Assembly (NCBI GenBank): GCA_033002965.1
Contig: JAURVB010014499.1
Location: forward strand, 62,001-126,000
Origin: Piper betle
Lineage: Eukaryota > Streptophyta > Magnoliopsida > Piperales > Piperaceae
Direction: 5' to 3'
DNA length: 64,000 nt
This document shows, piece by piece, positions 37,736-51,106 of this stretch (position 1 is the stretch's first letter; every line of letters begins with the position of its first letter). The notes under the pieces are model-generated. The model worked only from the letters and a program-made list of their open reading frames with translations, was not told the origin of the DNA and did no database searches. Both the position numbers and the translations under genes were made by a program.

Positions 37736-40162
37736 TGTAAAACCCATGACTCGAGTCAGTTATAGTCTTGATCAGTCGGTTTGGCCATTATTTTCAGTCA
37801 AGTCAATTTCAGAACATGCGTATTGAGCCGAGGCCGATCTTGTGTTATGAACCATGACAGTCATGTGTGCTCAAGTATATGATGATAATGTCAGTAAGAC
37901 AGCAGCAAAATGAGTTATCAAAATATATGAAATTACGCCAGATTTTTTTATTTATTTTAATTAGATCGTAGAATTATTTTTAGGCCGAATAACGTATTAG
38001 GACGTTTTACGTGCAGTTTGGGTGGGTTATTAGTCATAGAGCATGTCATTGTAATGTTGTGATGTGTATTATGTTTTATGGGATTTTTCCCTATTTTTCT
38101 GGATTTTTTTAGAATTGTTATGAGTTAGTATTATTTTTCTCGAGTCAGAGTCGAGTCAAGTTTTAATTACGAGATGACCACTAGTTTTCCTCCCCGACCA
38201 CTCATTTTCTTCCCCCGACACCTTATGAGATGACTCCTGGCCATCTTCCCGACCACTCATTCCCCTCCCCACCCCCCCAACACCTATTTATTCCAAACCT
38301 CCAACGTCGTCACCATTTAGCTGCCAGCATCCTCTTCAACCAACTCCCTTCCCCTTTTCCTCTCTTCCCTCTCCCCCACGATCCTCACTTGAGCCGGCCA
38401 AAACCTTGTCGCCGTCGCCGCTTGACTGGTGATTAGGTATAGAATTTTATCCGATTTTATTTGATAATTTATTATTTTATGATTTTATTGTGATGCAAAT
38501 GATGTGATTGTTAATAGATGTTGGTTTAAATTTAAATGCATGTTAACAAATGATAATAGTGAATTAGAGTTTGAATTTAAATACATGTAAATAGATGTTG
38601 TCTTGTATGGATTAATGAATGTAGCATTCATGCATTATACTGGGTGTTAGTACTTAGTCTTGTTGTGTAGGTATGGAGTAGGAGCTAGCTGCCTAAGCGC
38701 AAGGACATGCTTAGAGCTTCTTCCAGGTCCGTTAGGACTCATTTGCTATTTTCTACTCTATTCTATTGTGCATTGTGTTAATACTTGCAAGGCGAGTTAA
38801 GTGTCATTTTATTGAATCCCACTTAACCTCAGTCATTTAATCGATCGATCTTCCGAATTAATAACCTTGAGGATGAGATCCTTCGAGTATGTTTTCGAAA
38901 ACAAGATCCACCATAAGTTGCCTTCAGGCCTATTATATAAATCCCCCCACAGGCCTATATATATAGTTTTATCTAGTTTTCAGTAAGACGAGAGATGGGA
39001 AAACTGACTCGTATGTACCATGAGCGGGTGCACGTGCCAGTCAAAGCGGGCTTTGGATTAGTGAGTGAGTTGTTCCAATCCCGAGGGATCCTGTCAACTC
39101 CCATTTTGAGTTCCTCACACCCGGAGAAACGTGGAGGTTTATGGGTACTATTTAATACAACGCAAGTTTGGACTTGTGGTTCGAAGGGTACTAAAGGTGA
39201 TTACCTGAGAGTACTTGGTCTTTGTGCTCAAGGCGAGAAGAATTATAGAGGAAATGAGAGGGTTTAGGACATAGTAATAGTCCCGAGGGACCAGAAAATG
39301 AAATGAGAAAATGCCAAGAGAGGCATAAGCAATAGTAGGTAGTCACTTCAGGATGCTACTGGGTCTGCAGCCCAGTGGCTCCTCAGTAGGTACCCTTCAG
39401 AGAGTTCACGAGAAGTATATGAATGTTTTCCTTCATATGAGAGTTTTCTCTCAGAGCCACTTTGATATTATTTATATTTTTTGATCAGTAACACTTGGTA
39501 ACACTTGTTATTGACGTGTTTTTATAATATATATAGGTGATGATCTTGAGTAGGATGAGCTGGCCTGGGCGGAGGAGCAATGACGTTTCTTGTATACACA
39601 TATGTCAGATGATAGCTTTAATATTTTGAGGATGATGTAATAAAATGCAATAAATGATGATGTGGTGTGATATAATGTATGCTACAGTAGAAAGATTGCT
39701 AACAATGACATGCTAATAAATATGTTTAGACATTGAATAAGTACAACAAGCGAGTCAAGACCCAAATTTGATGAGAAATGTGAATAGAATGCACAAGCTT
39801 CAAAATGATTATATAGCAGATTCAAAAGTTGTGTGGATAAAAATGTATAAACACACACATATATATGTTGATTTGATAGGGTGGCTACTAATTGCACATT
39901 TAGGGGAGACTCAGTCTGTCTTATTTTACGAATCTTATTGATTTTCATCGTAATTATTTGGTATGTGAATTGGTGACATGTCATTCATGTAGTAGTATGT
40001 TTGGTTTATTTTTGTGCATTCATCCATATATAGTGATTGGCATCTTTTATCTTGAGACGCCAAGAGTAAATCCGTAGGAGTTGGGTTTGGGTTAGCCGAC
40101 CTAACCGAGACCAGTGACATTCTGGTTTGGTTCCCGAGCATAACCGGATTTAGGGTGTTACA
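37736..40162. mobile_element. large solo LTR (2427 bp), Ty3/gypsy-like
   Basis: Termini TGTAAAACCC and GGGTGTTACA are near-perfect mutual inverted repeats. Perfect 5-bp duplications CAAAT flank them (37731-37735 and 40163-40167). No primer-binding site follows the right end, so recombination has left a solo LTR. Size and ends suit the Tekay/Del-type chromovirus class, but no coding region is present to prove it. It includes a GC-rich segment (38195-38440) after a CTCGAGTCAGAGTCGAGTCA block; related blocks recur in the GC-rich elements at 42.5-44 and 60-63 kb. The open frames inside (38230-38436, 38995-39267) are not supported as genes. Confidence 0.85.
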
Positions 40163-40167
40163 CAAAT

Positions 40168-42440
40168 AATGATATTAAGAATAGTTCATCATATGTTTAT
40201 TATCTTATGTTTGTGGATGAAAGCATGGTTTATATTATATATAGATAATTAAATTATTTTTGTTATTATTATTGTTAATGTTGCTGATTTATGTATATGG
40301 TTGTCTTTTAAATTCATGATTATGTGGGATAATTATTAATAAATAATTATTCATATAATAGTAAATAAGTATATTGTGTTTTCATTTGGGATATGTATAT
40401 TAATTTTATTAGATAATATTAATAAATATTAGAGGTAATTATAATCTATATTTATTTGTTAATGGTTATAGTTAATTAATTAATTAATGACATTGTAATT
40501 TATTAATTAATTGGTTATAATTAATTAAAGTAACAAGAATGACGTCTTTATATCTTAGTAAGTTAATGCGTGTATGTGATCATGGGTTATTAATTATTAA
40601 TCAAATGACAAGTACAATTAATCACTAATGGGTTAGTTAAAATATTATAAATTCATGTGAATGAGCATATTATAATTGTTCTATGAATATTTTACCAGTT
40701 AAAATAGAATTAGTATTAAATTATCATTCAGTGTTTACAATTATTTATATTTATGATGCCATTACTAAATAAAGTTCAAACCTTTATCAAGTTAAGTAAT
40801 TTAAAATAATCTTACGAGTGATATCAATATCTAATAATTGGATACGATTATCTAACTAATCTTAGGATAATTAATTAGAGTTAGTGAAAAGTTAATAACT
40901 TGCTATTAATAAATATCCAAGATATTATTAATGGAATAAATAACCATTATTTCTAAATGTGAATTGAAGTGTGATATTAATTAAAAGTCTAAATGATAAC
41001 TTAAATTTTTAGGATGATAATCTTTATTAGATTTCTTTGGTTAAATAATTAATGCATCAAGGAAAATATACTAATATTAGTAATTGAATACATGGTAGTA
41101 AGTTAATAATTATTTTGTCGTTGGCAAAGGGTGAATTGTGATTGAATAATTAATTTAAAAGGTAAGGTATGACTTAATTTATTGTATCACATGAATAATT
41201 AATTATCTCACCATTCTTGTTGTAAATATTGTAAATTTAAAGTTTAATATTTTGTATGTTGCATGCTTATTTTGTCGAGTTTTAATCATCATATAATGAA
41301 GTCATTTCATTGCATGCATTTTTGCTCATATAAAATTATACCAATGATTAAGTTTATTGTTTCGTTCAGATTATGATTGTGTGTTGTAGTTGTGGGTGTC
41401 TCATCAGAATTCTAAGCCTGTATAATTACTCAAAATGTTATATATTCTTATTGAGCAACCTTGGTCGGCTTGAGCTCACATTTGAACACCATGCGCTAAG
41501 TGCAACAAGAATTGACTCAATCTGATATAGGGCCGTACCCTTAAAATTCTTGAAAGATTAAATACCTGCCTCCATACCGAAATTGGTGACATGGTGCAAT
41601 GGCACAAGATGACTCATTATGCATTTGTGATACTGAGAGGATAAGTCAATGACAAATATCAGTGATTATAGGTCGTGGGCTACATAGCGTGTGTGCGCAT
41701 ACATGAGATTGTAGCTGGATGGGGCGGTTACCCCTCTTGACATAATAAGAGCTCGGCATAGACTCATAATCATTAAAAGACTTAATTCATGATGTTGTGG
41801 AATAGATTAACTTATTTCTTATAATTATATGACTTAGTGTTTTTATAACTAACGCGAAATTACCTCCGCAAGTGTATGCATGGAAAGATGGGTAGAGTTG
41901 GGACAGCTAGACGAGTCTGTTATCAGAATATTATTTTTTCTTATATGTTAGTATACTTTTAGGTTGTTTGCATGACAGTGGGATTTTGATTCATTTCATG
42001 GTTCTTAGATTATTCTGGGTGTTGGTTATATTATATTTTATTTCATGGAAAGACTTAGAATTTGAACTTTAACTAAGTATGAATTTAATTTCTATGGTTT
42101 AAAAGAATTTCCATCATAGATTTATTCATGATGTTGATAAATAAATAGAAAATTAATTTACGAGACATTTAGTTTTATATTGTAATACTTGGTCTATGGC
42201 TCGAAAGGGGCAAGTCGTTATATGAACTCTAACATCGTAATTCAGTTTGCCCTTGGACTAAAAAATGAGGTATTATAGCCTCCTAATTTAAATGGATAAT
42301 TAAATTCACTACCCATTAGTGTCTTCTAGATGAAATAATAAGATAAAAATATGTATAAAAATATACAACTATACTGATATAATACATACTATGTAGATTT
42401 AAGTAAAGAGACAAGCACATGAAAGAAAATTAAATCCCTA
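40168..42440. other. AT-rich region, possible retroelement relic
   Basis: Very AT-rich [15 protein letters not shown] sequence to about 41360. A less AT-rich part (41370-42280) reads like retroelement LTR text but lacks identifiable ends. No coding region. Confidence 0.3.
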
Positions 42441-42454
42441 TATATATATATATA

Positions 42455-44300
42455 TGAGGGTGGGGGAGGCTGTGCCACAGTTTTCGGCTATTGGATTCAA
42501 TCTAACGGCTGGAAATTAATCCCCCCCCCTGTTTTATTGTGCCACTTTAGGTCACTAGGGGAAGAGTCGGGAAGGGGGGAAAGAGGCTAGGGATGGTAGC
42601 CGGAGGTCGTCGTCAGGGTTGGTGGCTAGTGGCGACGCGTGCAAGGTGGGCAACAGTGGGTGGTCGGGATGGAAAACGGTAAGGATAGGGGGAAGGAAGG
42701 GAGGCGGTGACGGCATTGGTTGGCCGCGTCACTGGTTGGCAGTGGGCGGCCGGAGGCAAGGTCACCGGTGGTGGGGTGGCGCGGCAAAACAGGGGTGGAA
42801 AAACAGAGGGGCGACACGACAAAAATAGGGGAGAAGGAAATGGGCGGGGCCAATTTTGTAATAAAAACTTGACTCGGTCCTGAGTCGAGCCAATATTACG
42901 AAATACATCTTAAAAAATATTAAAAAATATATAATAAAATTCCATAAAATAAAATAATCGAGTTCTAAGTTGAATAACATGCTCTAAACCAAATAACCCA
43001 CCCAAAACGAATAAATAATGCATCCTAACGTGGTAAATAACTTAAAAATAATTCTGCGATCCACTATATATTTAAAAAAAAATAAACTGGGAGTGAGTTA
43101 AGTTTTTATTACAAAATTGCCATCATTTCATTTTTCTTCTGTTTTCTCCCACACTGATCGATGACTCTATTTTTGCTGCGCCACCACCGCCGATACCTGG
43201 CCGCCGCCAACACCTACACCACCGCCGGCCAGCTCTGCCATTGCCTCGACATCCACCGTCTTGACCAACTCTCGGAGTGGATTGTCGGCAAAGATGGGCG
43301 CAGGGGGACTCTCAGAATTAGCTTTAGGTTGTTTACCACATTAACACACGTTATTTATTAGTTTTGGTTGTGTTATTAGGTTTAGAGCATGTTATTCGAG
43401 TTATAACTTGATTATTTTATTTTATGATATTTTACTGTATTTTTTAATATATTTTTGGATATATTTTGTAATATTCACACAAGTCGAGAGCGTATCAAAA
43501 TTTTATTACGAAATCACCCCCGCCCATTTCCTTCTCTCCGATTTTGTGGCTCCACCCCATATTTTTCCCCCTCTGTTTTGTCATGCCACATCACCGCCAG
43601 CTGTCTGTTTTCAGCCAACAATGCCGCGGCCAGTACTACGAAACAAAAAAATTGACTCAGTCTCGACTTGAGTTAAGTAAATAAAAAATTGATTCGGTAT
43701 CGACTTAAGTCAAGCCAATAAAAAATTAACTCGGCCTCATCTCGACTCTAATTCGGGAATGCTTATGGTGCCAAAATGAAATTATTTTATTCTTTTTAAA
43801 ATTTATTTTATAATAAAAACTTGACTCGATCCCGATTCGAATCAAGTTTTTATTACAAAATAAATTTTAAAAATAAAATAAAATAATTTTGTAATATTAA
43901 CTTTACTCAAGTTAGAATCGAGTCAAATTTTTATTATAAAATTATTTTATTTTTTAAAATTTATTTTATAATAAAAATTTAACTAAAATTTCAAATTAAA
44001 AATTTTTTTTACGAAACTACCATCGTTAATTTTCTTCCCCCAGCGTCTCGTCGCGCCACCCTGCCGCCTACTACGTCGCTGCCAGCCATCCGCTGCCCAA
44101 CTCTGTCGGCGCCTCGGGGGTGGGTGGGCCGACTGGAAAACACGTGGCGGCGGCGGGACGCGGGCGGAGCTCATTGCCAGCGGGCAAGGGCAGGGGGTTG
44201 GGGTGGCGGGGCCGCGGTGGTGCGGGGGGGGTGGGGGAGGGGGTGGAGCGACGCGGGCTCCCTGCTTTCCCGACGACGGCGACGGCGACCAAAAGATATG
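42455..44300. mobile_element. GC-rich composite element with inverted LTR-derived modules
   Basis: GC-rich blocks (42540-42830, 43150-43320, 43520-43640, 44030-44290) alternate with AT-rich modules. The module at 42840-43090 is an inverted copy of part of the 37.7-kb LTR: its complement shares GATCGCAGAATTATTTTTA, TTTTGGGTGGGTTATT and GAGCATGTTATT. The module at 43340-43520 is a direct copy of the same part. A TTGGATT-AATC hairpin (42493 on) resembles the subterminal hairpins of the elements at 53.5 and 60-63 kb. The block at 43234-43305 encodes QLSEWIVGKDGR, related to [16 protein letters not shown] in the PPR-linked pseudogene copies. Outer termini are not secured. The long open frames reflect base composition. 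Confidence 0.5.
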
Positions 44301-44513
44301 ATTTTTATACATTTTGTTTCTCTTGAAGTTCAGATCATCACCAAATTTCTCAACCTCCCCATTCATTTATCCGCCTTTGCGGTCTTTTTGCTTCTCCTTC
44401 TTCCTCTAGTTCTAAGCGTAGCATTAGTAGTTGTAGACGAGTAGTGATTGATTCATCACCCGAACAGAACAGGGGAACGGGAGAGAAGAAGAAAGAGGAA
44501 AAGGCAGAGGAAG

Positions 44514-47500
44514 ATGGGGTTGGGGCGTGAGGTGGCGATATCGTTGGATGGGGTGAGGGCCAAGAACATGATGCAGCTTAAGAAGCTCAACGTCGCCCTC
44601 TTCCCCATTCGTTACAACGACAAGTACTACTCTGACGCCATCCCCTCTGGCGAATTCTCGGAGCTCGGTGTGTATATCATACGCTTGAAAAGATTCGATT
44701 TTTCTTTCCATCATTTTTTGGTCTCTCGTTCTATACTTATAATAATCTTAAAATGGTTGGACTTTGTGTTTATTTTGTTTGGGGCTTAATTGGGTGCTTT
44801 GTGAATAGAGTGATGGATTTTGAAGTATGAATTTGGTTCATCGTGTTTATGTGAATCATTTTCTCTTTTTTTGATGATGTACATTTTAAGTTCAGTTTGA
44901 TGGTTAACTGTACTGATTAGAGGAGGTGGTGAAAGTTTTATGGGTTGATAGTTTTACGTTGAGAGTGGCTTTTTATTTTATTTGAGAGGGTTTATTATTA
45001 TTTTTGTCAACTTGTAATGTTGTGCGGCAAGGTCTTTTCATTTGGGATGATATATCATGCGTGTATGGTATAATACTTGCCTTCATTGATTGAGCAAGTG
45101 TAAAAAATTTTTAGGTGCTTGAGAGGCTTGCTTGATGTAGTGATTGTTTTTTATTAAAAAACATTTTGGGATGAATTTTCACGGCAGTCTGTTTCTTTCT
45201 ACCTACTTGTGAGCATAGTTGGTGGAATCGGCCGATTCGAATCGGATCGGCAGCGTGCCGATCCGATTTTGGGGCCGAATCGGAGCCGAACTCGCCCGAT
45301 TCACCCCGATTCCGGCCAAGTTGACTCCGATTCGGAATCGGGGTGAATCGGGAAGAATCGGTTTTTTGGTAAATTACTAAAATACCCTAGGTATGATATT
45401 TATTAAATTATTTAAGCATGGGTAAAATGGTAATTTTGACTTTAAAAACCTAAAAATTACCCTGCTCCCCCCACACCGCCGCCGCTCGTCCGCCCTCCGC
45501 CGCCCCATTTCTGCCCTCCGCCGTGCGTCCCCGACTCCGGGCTCGCCGCCGACCGGGCTGCCGACCTCGCAGCCGACCTCGCAACGTCGCCGCCGACGTG
45601 TGGCCGGACGGAATCGCCGCTGTGACGCACGAATCACCGCCAACTCCGGACCGAATCGCCGCCGACTCGGGGCCGCCGACTGTTCCTCCGACCGGGCTGC
45701 CGACATCGCCGCCGCCCTCGCATTCGGGCGTCCGACGTGTGGCCGGCCGACAGTGTAGTGGCCGCGAGACTCGCCGCCGAACCGGGCCTCCGACCGATTC
45801 GTGTAAAGTTGGATTTTTTAAAAAAATTAAATCTGCAAATTGTTGGCTAGGCTTCACAAATTTTTTTCATTGTTGATTTGGGATTCATGAACAAATTTAT
45901 ATATCAAATTTCATGATATGTGTTGTGTAAATGTGTATGTGATATGCAAATTCGTAGGGAGAGTGTCCAATTGTGTTGTTATATGTGCTATGCAAATTTA
46001 TATGTGTAAATGTGTATGTGATATGCAAATTCGTAGGGAGAGTGTGCAATTGTATTGTTATATGTGCTATGCAAATTTATTTGTGCTATGCAAATTTATA
46101 TGTGCTATACAATTGAAAATTTTTTGTGTTGTTATATGTTGTTTACAATTGTATGCAATTATTTGAAATTGTATGTTGTTCACAAATTCGATCAATTGTA
46201 TGCTGTGCAATTTGGTTGATTGAAGTTTAAAATTCATTTGATTTGTTATATGTCGGGTGTGAGTGTTTTTATATTACAGATCTCATACTAGATAAGTCAC
46301 AAGGAAGATGGATTTTGGATGGGAATATGGCAGACCAGTTGATGTATCTAAGAAACAAGTCATCTGTAACTTTTGCAACAAAACCATAAGTGGAGGGATA
46401 TATCGTTTCAAGCAACATATTGCTGGAGTCAAAGGAAATGTTGCTGCTTGTAAGAAAGTTCCTGAAGTAGATGCACAAAAAATGAAAGATTATTTCAAAA
46501 ATGTGGAAAAAGCCAAAAAGAAAAAGAAAGGATTAGAAAAGAAATAGGGTCATACGGTTTGAATGACTCAGATATGGAAGTGATGGACGTTCGGGAGCAA
46601 AGTGTTGGGTGCTCTAAGTCTAGTGGGAAGAGTAAGGCACCTATTGTTGAAAGTGAGAAGAAGAATACATCAGGTCAAATGAGGATTGCTACGGCAATAG
46701 AAAAGAAAGCAAAAGAGCATTTGCACACAGCCATTGCTCGATTCTTCTATCACTGTGCCATTCCTTTCCATGTTGTAGACTCGCCTTATTTTCAAAAAAT
46801 GATTGATGTGGCAGGTAAATACGGTAATCAAGGGATCAAACCTCCGAGCAGAAATTCTTTGTCAGGTAATCTTCTTATTACTGAAGTGGCTTCCATAAAT
46901 GCTAGCTTAGAGGATATAAAAGCATCTTGGAAGACAACAGGTTGTTCTATTATGTCTGACGGGTGTACCAATCAATCCGGTAGAACTTTGATCAACTTTC
47001 TAGTTTACTGCCCAAGACGAATGTATTTCCTTGGATCAGTTGATGCTTCAGACAAAAAAAGGATGCTACGTATTTGTTTAGTTTACTGGACAAAGTAGTA
47101 GAAGAAGTTGGGGAGGAAAACGTTGTGCAGGTCATTACTGACAATGCTTCGGCATACAAAGCTGCTGGGAGGATGCTAGAACATAAGAGACCGCATTTAT
47201 TTTGGACTCCGTGTGCTGCCCATTGTATAAACCTGATGCTAAAGGACTTTGCAAAAATTAAGAAAGTTGGAACATGCATTATGAATGCACAAAAAGTCAC
47301 CAAACTAATATACAACCACTCATGGTTATTGGCTCTTATGAGAAATAATTTCACAAATGGGCATGAATTGGTGAGACCTGGGGCTACTCGATTTGCTACT
47401 CATTTTTTGACGATTGCTAGTTTCCTAGAACATAAGCAGGCACTGAAAAAGCTGTTTGTTTCTGAAATGTATTCATCATCGAAGTTTGCAAAAGATGAGG

Positions 47501-50500
47501 ATGGAATAGCAGCTGAAAATATTGTCTTAAGTGCACATTTTTGGAAGAAGATGGAATTTGTGCATAAAACAATTGAGCCACTTGTTCGTTTTTTGAGATT
47601 GGTAGATAGTGATGGAAGACCTTCGATGCCATTTGTTTATGATGAAATGCAAAAGACTATCGAAAAAATAAAAGAGGTACATGGCATGAAAGTCGAACGA
47701 TACAAGTTATTTGTTGATATCATCAACAAGAGATGGGCGAATCAATTTTGTCATCCTCTTCATGCTGCAGCATATATGCTTAATCCTCAAACTCGTTATC
47801 GCCCTGACTCTACCATTGTATGCTCTTATTTGACTTACATACCTTTTATGATTTTTTTAACAATTTCATATTGCTTGTGTTTGATTGGGAATAATTTTGT
47901 AGCCAAGTGAGGTGTATCGTGCATTCAATGATGTCATTTGTCGTTTGGAAGTCAATGAGGTAGCTCGATCCATGGCATCTTTGCAGGTCAAGATACTATT
48001 ATTTTTAATTTTTATATATAAATGTTTATGTATAACTAAATATGATTATTCATTTTGTTTTAATATTTTGTAGTGGTCCGATTTTGTATATGCAAAAGGA
48101 GATTTTGGACATTCTCTTGCAATTACCAATAGAAAAGTCCTCCACCCAGGTAAAATCCACCTTTCTCCGGATTTCATATTTATTGCAAGCTTATAAGTAA
48201 ATTAATTTATCAAATGTAGCATCATGGTGGGAGCAACATGGTATAAGCTGCCCTGAACTACAAAATATAGCTATTAGAATACTTAGTCAAACTTCATCAT
48301 CATCGGGTTGTGAACATAATTGGAGCACTTTTGACCAAGTACATACCAAAAAAGAAATCGACTTGCAAGGAAGAGAGTAAATGATCTTGTATATGTTCAT
48401 TACAACATGCGGGTCAAAGAAAATGAGTTGAGGTGGAGGCATAAATATGATGCAGTTAGTGAACATTTGAGTTTAGAAGACTCTTTAGATGAGTGGGTTG
48501 GAGAACGGGACAACCCATCACCATCTGTATGTTTAAATAAAGCTTACATCACATTCATGATTTTGTATATGAATTTTTTGAATTGAAATGAATAGGGTAT
48601 GACTTTTTTATGCAGGATGATTTCTTTGGTACCAATGTTGGCAACAATTATGGTGCAGATGAAGAGGCCTTTGTAGCAAATGAAAGTGGCAACACATTGA
48701 AAACTGCAATTGGATCATGTTCTACTACGTTTGATGGTTTTTCTTTGCCTCCTCTTCCTAGTGGATAAAATGTTGATATTGATGTACATATTGACTCCCA
48801 ACATAATTTGTCTTTGCCTCCTGAACCTGAGGGACTTCATATGAGTGGGAGTTCTATGCCTCCTTTTACGCAGGGGTCTCGTGTTAATGCAGATGATAGT
48901 TCTACTATTCCGATTGGTGATAATGATTCGGACTCCGAAGATGATTCAGATGATGAATTAGATGATTTAGTATTAAGCACTACGTAAAATTGTGTTGAAC
49001 ATTCATTTTTTGGACTTGTATTAATGTCTTAATGTTATTATTTGATAGAACACAAATGATGATATATGAACATTGTGTATATATTTATGACATTGTGGTA
49101 TTCTAATGATAAATTGTGATGCTCTTTTAGGTATGTAATTATATGAAATTGTGTTCATTACATAAAGAGTATGTTCTTCAGGTTTGCTCTTATTTGAATT
49201 ACATAAAGAATATGTTCTTTCAGGTATGTTCTTATTTGTTCTTTCAGGTATGACTCTACCGTTGTATTGTCATAATCACATACCTTTATGATTGTTATAT
49301 AAATACTTGAATTTGTGTATTTATGTTGAGAAATTATATAATTATGTATTTCAGGTATTTTTGTTATGAGTTGGCAAATTTTTGTAAATGACCGATTTGG
49401 ACCGATTCAGGCCGATTCAACTGAACCGATTACTGGCCGATTCAGACCGATTCCAATTCTAATTCCAACTCCCCAGAAAACCGATTCCGATTCCGATTCC
49501 GATTCATGCAACCATGCTTGTGAGGTCTTTGTTTTTATCAGAGAGGTTTTCATCTTGACTTTTCACACAGTTTCCTTCCTATTATAATGACTAATCACTG
49601 TCCATTTGAAAAGAAGTTTCTCTGGCCTTTGAAGTTTTCGCAATGGATATGTCTTCAACCAAATTACTTGCTTCTCTTTGCAGCTTATTACAGTAATATA
49701 TGTGTGGGCGCCATTGCTTGCCACTTGGAGAAGAAAGAAAGGGGGAGCTGTTCGGGTTTATATAATGACTCTTGGTGTTTTGGCCCCATACCGTGGATTG
49801 GGTGTCGGTAAACCGCATTATTCATACCTTTTTTTGTTTTTGAAGTGCCATTTCTCTAATTTTCTTTTAGCTCGGTTTGATAATGTCTAATTTCATTTTA
49901 ATGACCACTTTTAGAGCTATCTATTTTTCTTGCAATATTTTAGATGAAGCGTGACTATTTAGTTTGTGTCGATTCTCAGACCCATTTGGCTAAAAAAATC
50001 AACAGTACATACTTGAGTTGTAGGTCTGCTTTTAAACATCGCCTGCATAATGTGTATAGAAATAGATCATTAGAAATAGTTGTAGACTATCGGAATGTCT
50101 CACTGAATTCTAGTTCCATTGCATAATCCCTAAGGGTCGTCTGATCACTTTCAGATTTGATTTATGCATAGCACGACATCTCTAGTGCATGTTGAGGACA
50201 TTGGAATATCATGGTGTTTGATCCATTCTTCTAATTCTGTTGAACCATGTACCTAGATTAAGTCTAAAAGTAACAAAGACCAGATTGAAGGTAGTATGAC
50301 CATACGAGTAATGGCTGTTGCTTTGTGAGAGTTCAGTATTTCAATTTTAGGATAGTAAAACATTTAATTTGGGAACTACTATGGTTGGTCCAAATTTAAA
50401 CTAAGTATTATCAGGCCTTCATTAATAGAACGTTGTATTTTCCGTGACCGAGAAGATTTGAATTTTGTTTAAGAGTGGTAATCTACTATAATGTCTGATG

Positions 50501-51106
50501 TTAGTATGGTTGTAAGGCCCAATTAGCTTAAGCAAATCACCCCCCATTAAATATCTTAATGAAAGTTTTGTTATTTTAGGAATAAGTGGGTACTCTTGTA
50601 TATGCTTCTCTAGTTATTTATCAGATCTTACAACCAATATTAGTTGTAGGACCTTTCAAAAGATTATTTTCCTTTCGTTAAATGTTTGAGTTGTCTAATG
50701 TAAATTTAGTAGCTGTCTAGTGTGATATTCTTATCATGCCAGCTTTTTAAGTGTGTGGGTCAGGCTGTTGCCATTTTCATTGTCGATTACAGCACTTTGG
50801 GTTTCTGCAGGAACAAGGCTACTGAATCATGTTTTGGAAGCCGCCTCAAAGCAAAATATTTCCAAGATCTACTTGCATGTGCAAACTAACAATGAGGAAG
50901 CAATAAACTTCTACAAGAAATTCGGTTTTGAAATCACAAAAACCATGCAGAACAACTATAATTGCATCACCCCACAAGACTTCTATGTTGTTACAAAGAT
51001 TATTGCTCCAACTCAACCCAAAAAGTTAGCCACATTCAAATTTATTGGGGTTATGCTCCAGACCATGTTACGTTTTGCCGTGCTTTCAGTTATACTTCAT
51101 TTCTAA
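44514..51106 (+). CDS. NAA50: N-alpha-acetyltransferase 50 (NAA50/San), frameshifted as given
   Basis: NAA50 transfers acetyl from acetyl-CoA to protein N-termini, usually beside the ribosome-bound NatA complex. Exon 1 (44514-44667) encodes MGLGREVAISLDGVRAKNMM and NVALFPIRYNDKYYSDAI. Exon 2 (49684-49807) carries ICVGAIACHLEKKE and, in another frame, GAVRVYIMTLGVLAPYRGLGVG with the acetyl-CoA-binding RxxGxG loop. Exon 3 (50811-51106) carries LLNHVLEAASKQNISKIYLH, VQTNNEEAINFYKKFGFEIT and a FYVVTK end. Exon 2 is 124 nt where 123 would keep frame; the extra base lies in the G5 run at 49741-49745. Without it the reading is complete. The C-terminus runs about 30 residues past FYVVTK, longer than usual. 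Intron 1 (about 5 kb) contains a complete hAT element. Confidence 0.88.
45214..49516 (+). mobile_element. hAT transposon in NAA50 intron 1
   Basis: A 4303-bp element is flanked by perfect 8-bp duplications CTTGTGAG (45206-45213 and 49517-49524). Terminal inverted repeats begin CATAGTTGGTGGAATCGG on the left and, complemented, CATGGTTGCATGAATCGG on the right. Both subterminal zones (45230-45365 and 49385-49505) are packed with GAATCGG/CCGATTC heptamers in both orientations, probably transposase-binding sites. A GC-rich non-coding zone (45460-45800) precedes the transposase. A repeated GATATGCAAATTCGTAGGGA block lies near 45940 and 46020. Confidence 0.93.
46308..48987 (+). pseudogene. hAT transposase with BED finger, DUF659 and hAT dimerisation domain; frameshifted
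   Basis: The transposase cuts and joins the ends of its own element. An N-terminal BED-type zinc finger (VICNFCNKTISGGIYRFKQH) is followed by the DUF659/RNase-H-like core (CSIMSDGCTNQSGRTLINF; VITDNASAYKAAGRML; GATRFATHFLTI) and a hAT C-terminal dimerisation segment (CEHNWSTFDQVH, then NDLVYVHYNMRV). Introns are visible at about 47820-47902, 47986-48073 and 48150-48219, and another before the final acidic tail. The frame breaks at A-rich runs near 46500-46545, at A7 (47053-47059) and at A6 near 48350. A TAA at about 48768 interrupts the tail. If the three single-base indels are real the copy is non-autonomous; the intact element ends suggest recent movement. Confidence 0.85.

Noticed and set aside
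38230..38436. Proline-rich protein gene
   Set aside because: Lies in the GC-rich part of the solo LTR; no motif or splice context.
45377..45876. Overlapping open frames of 109-135 codons
   Set aside because: GC-rich non-coding zone of the hAT element upstream of its transposase, open on both strands.
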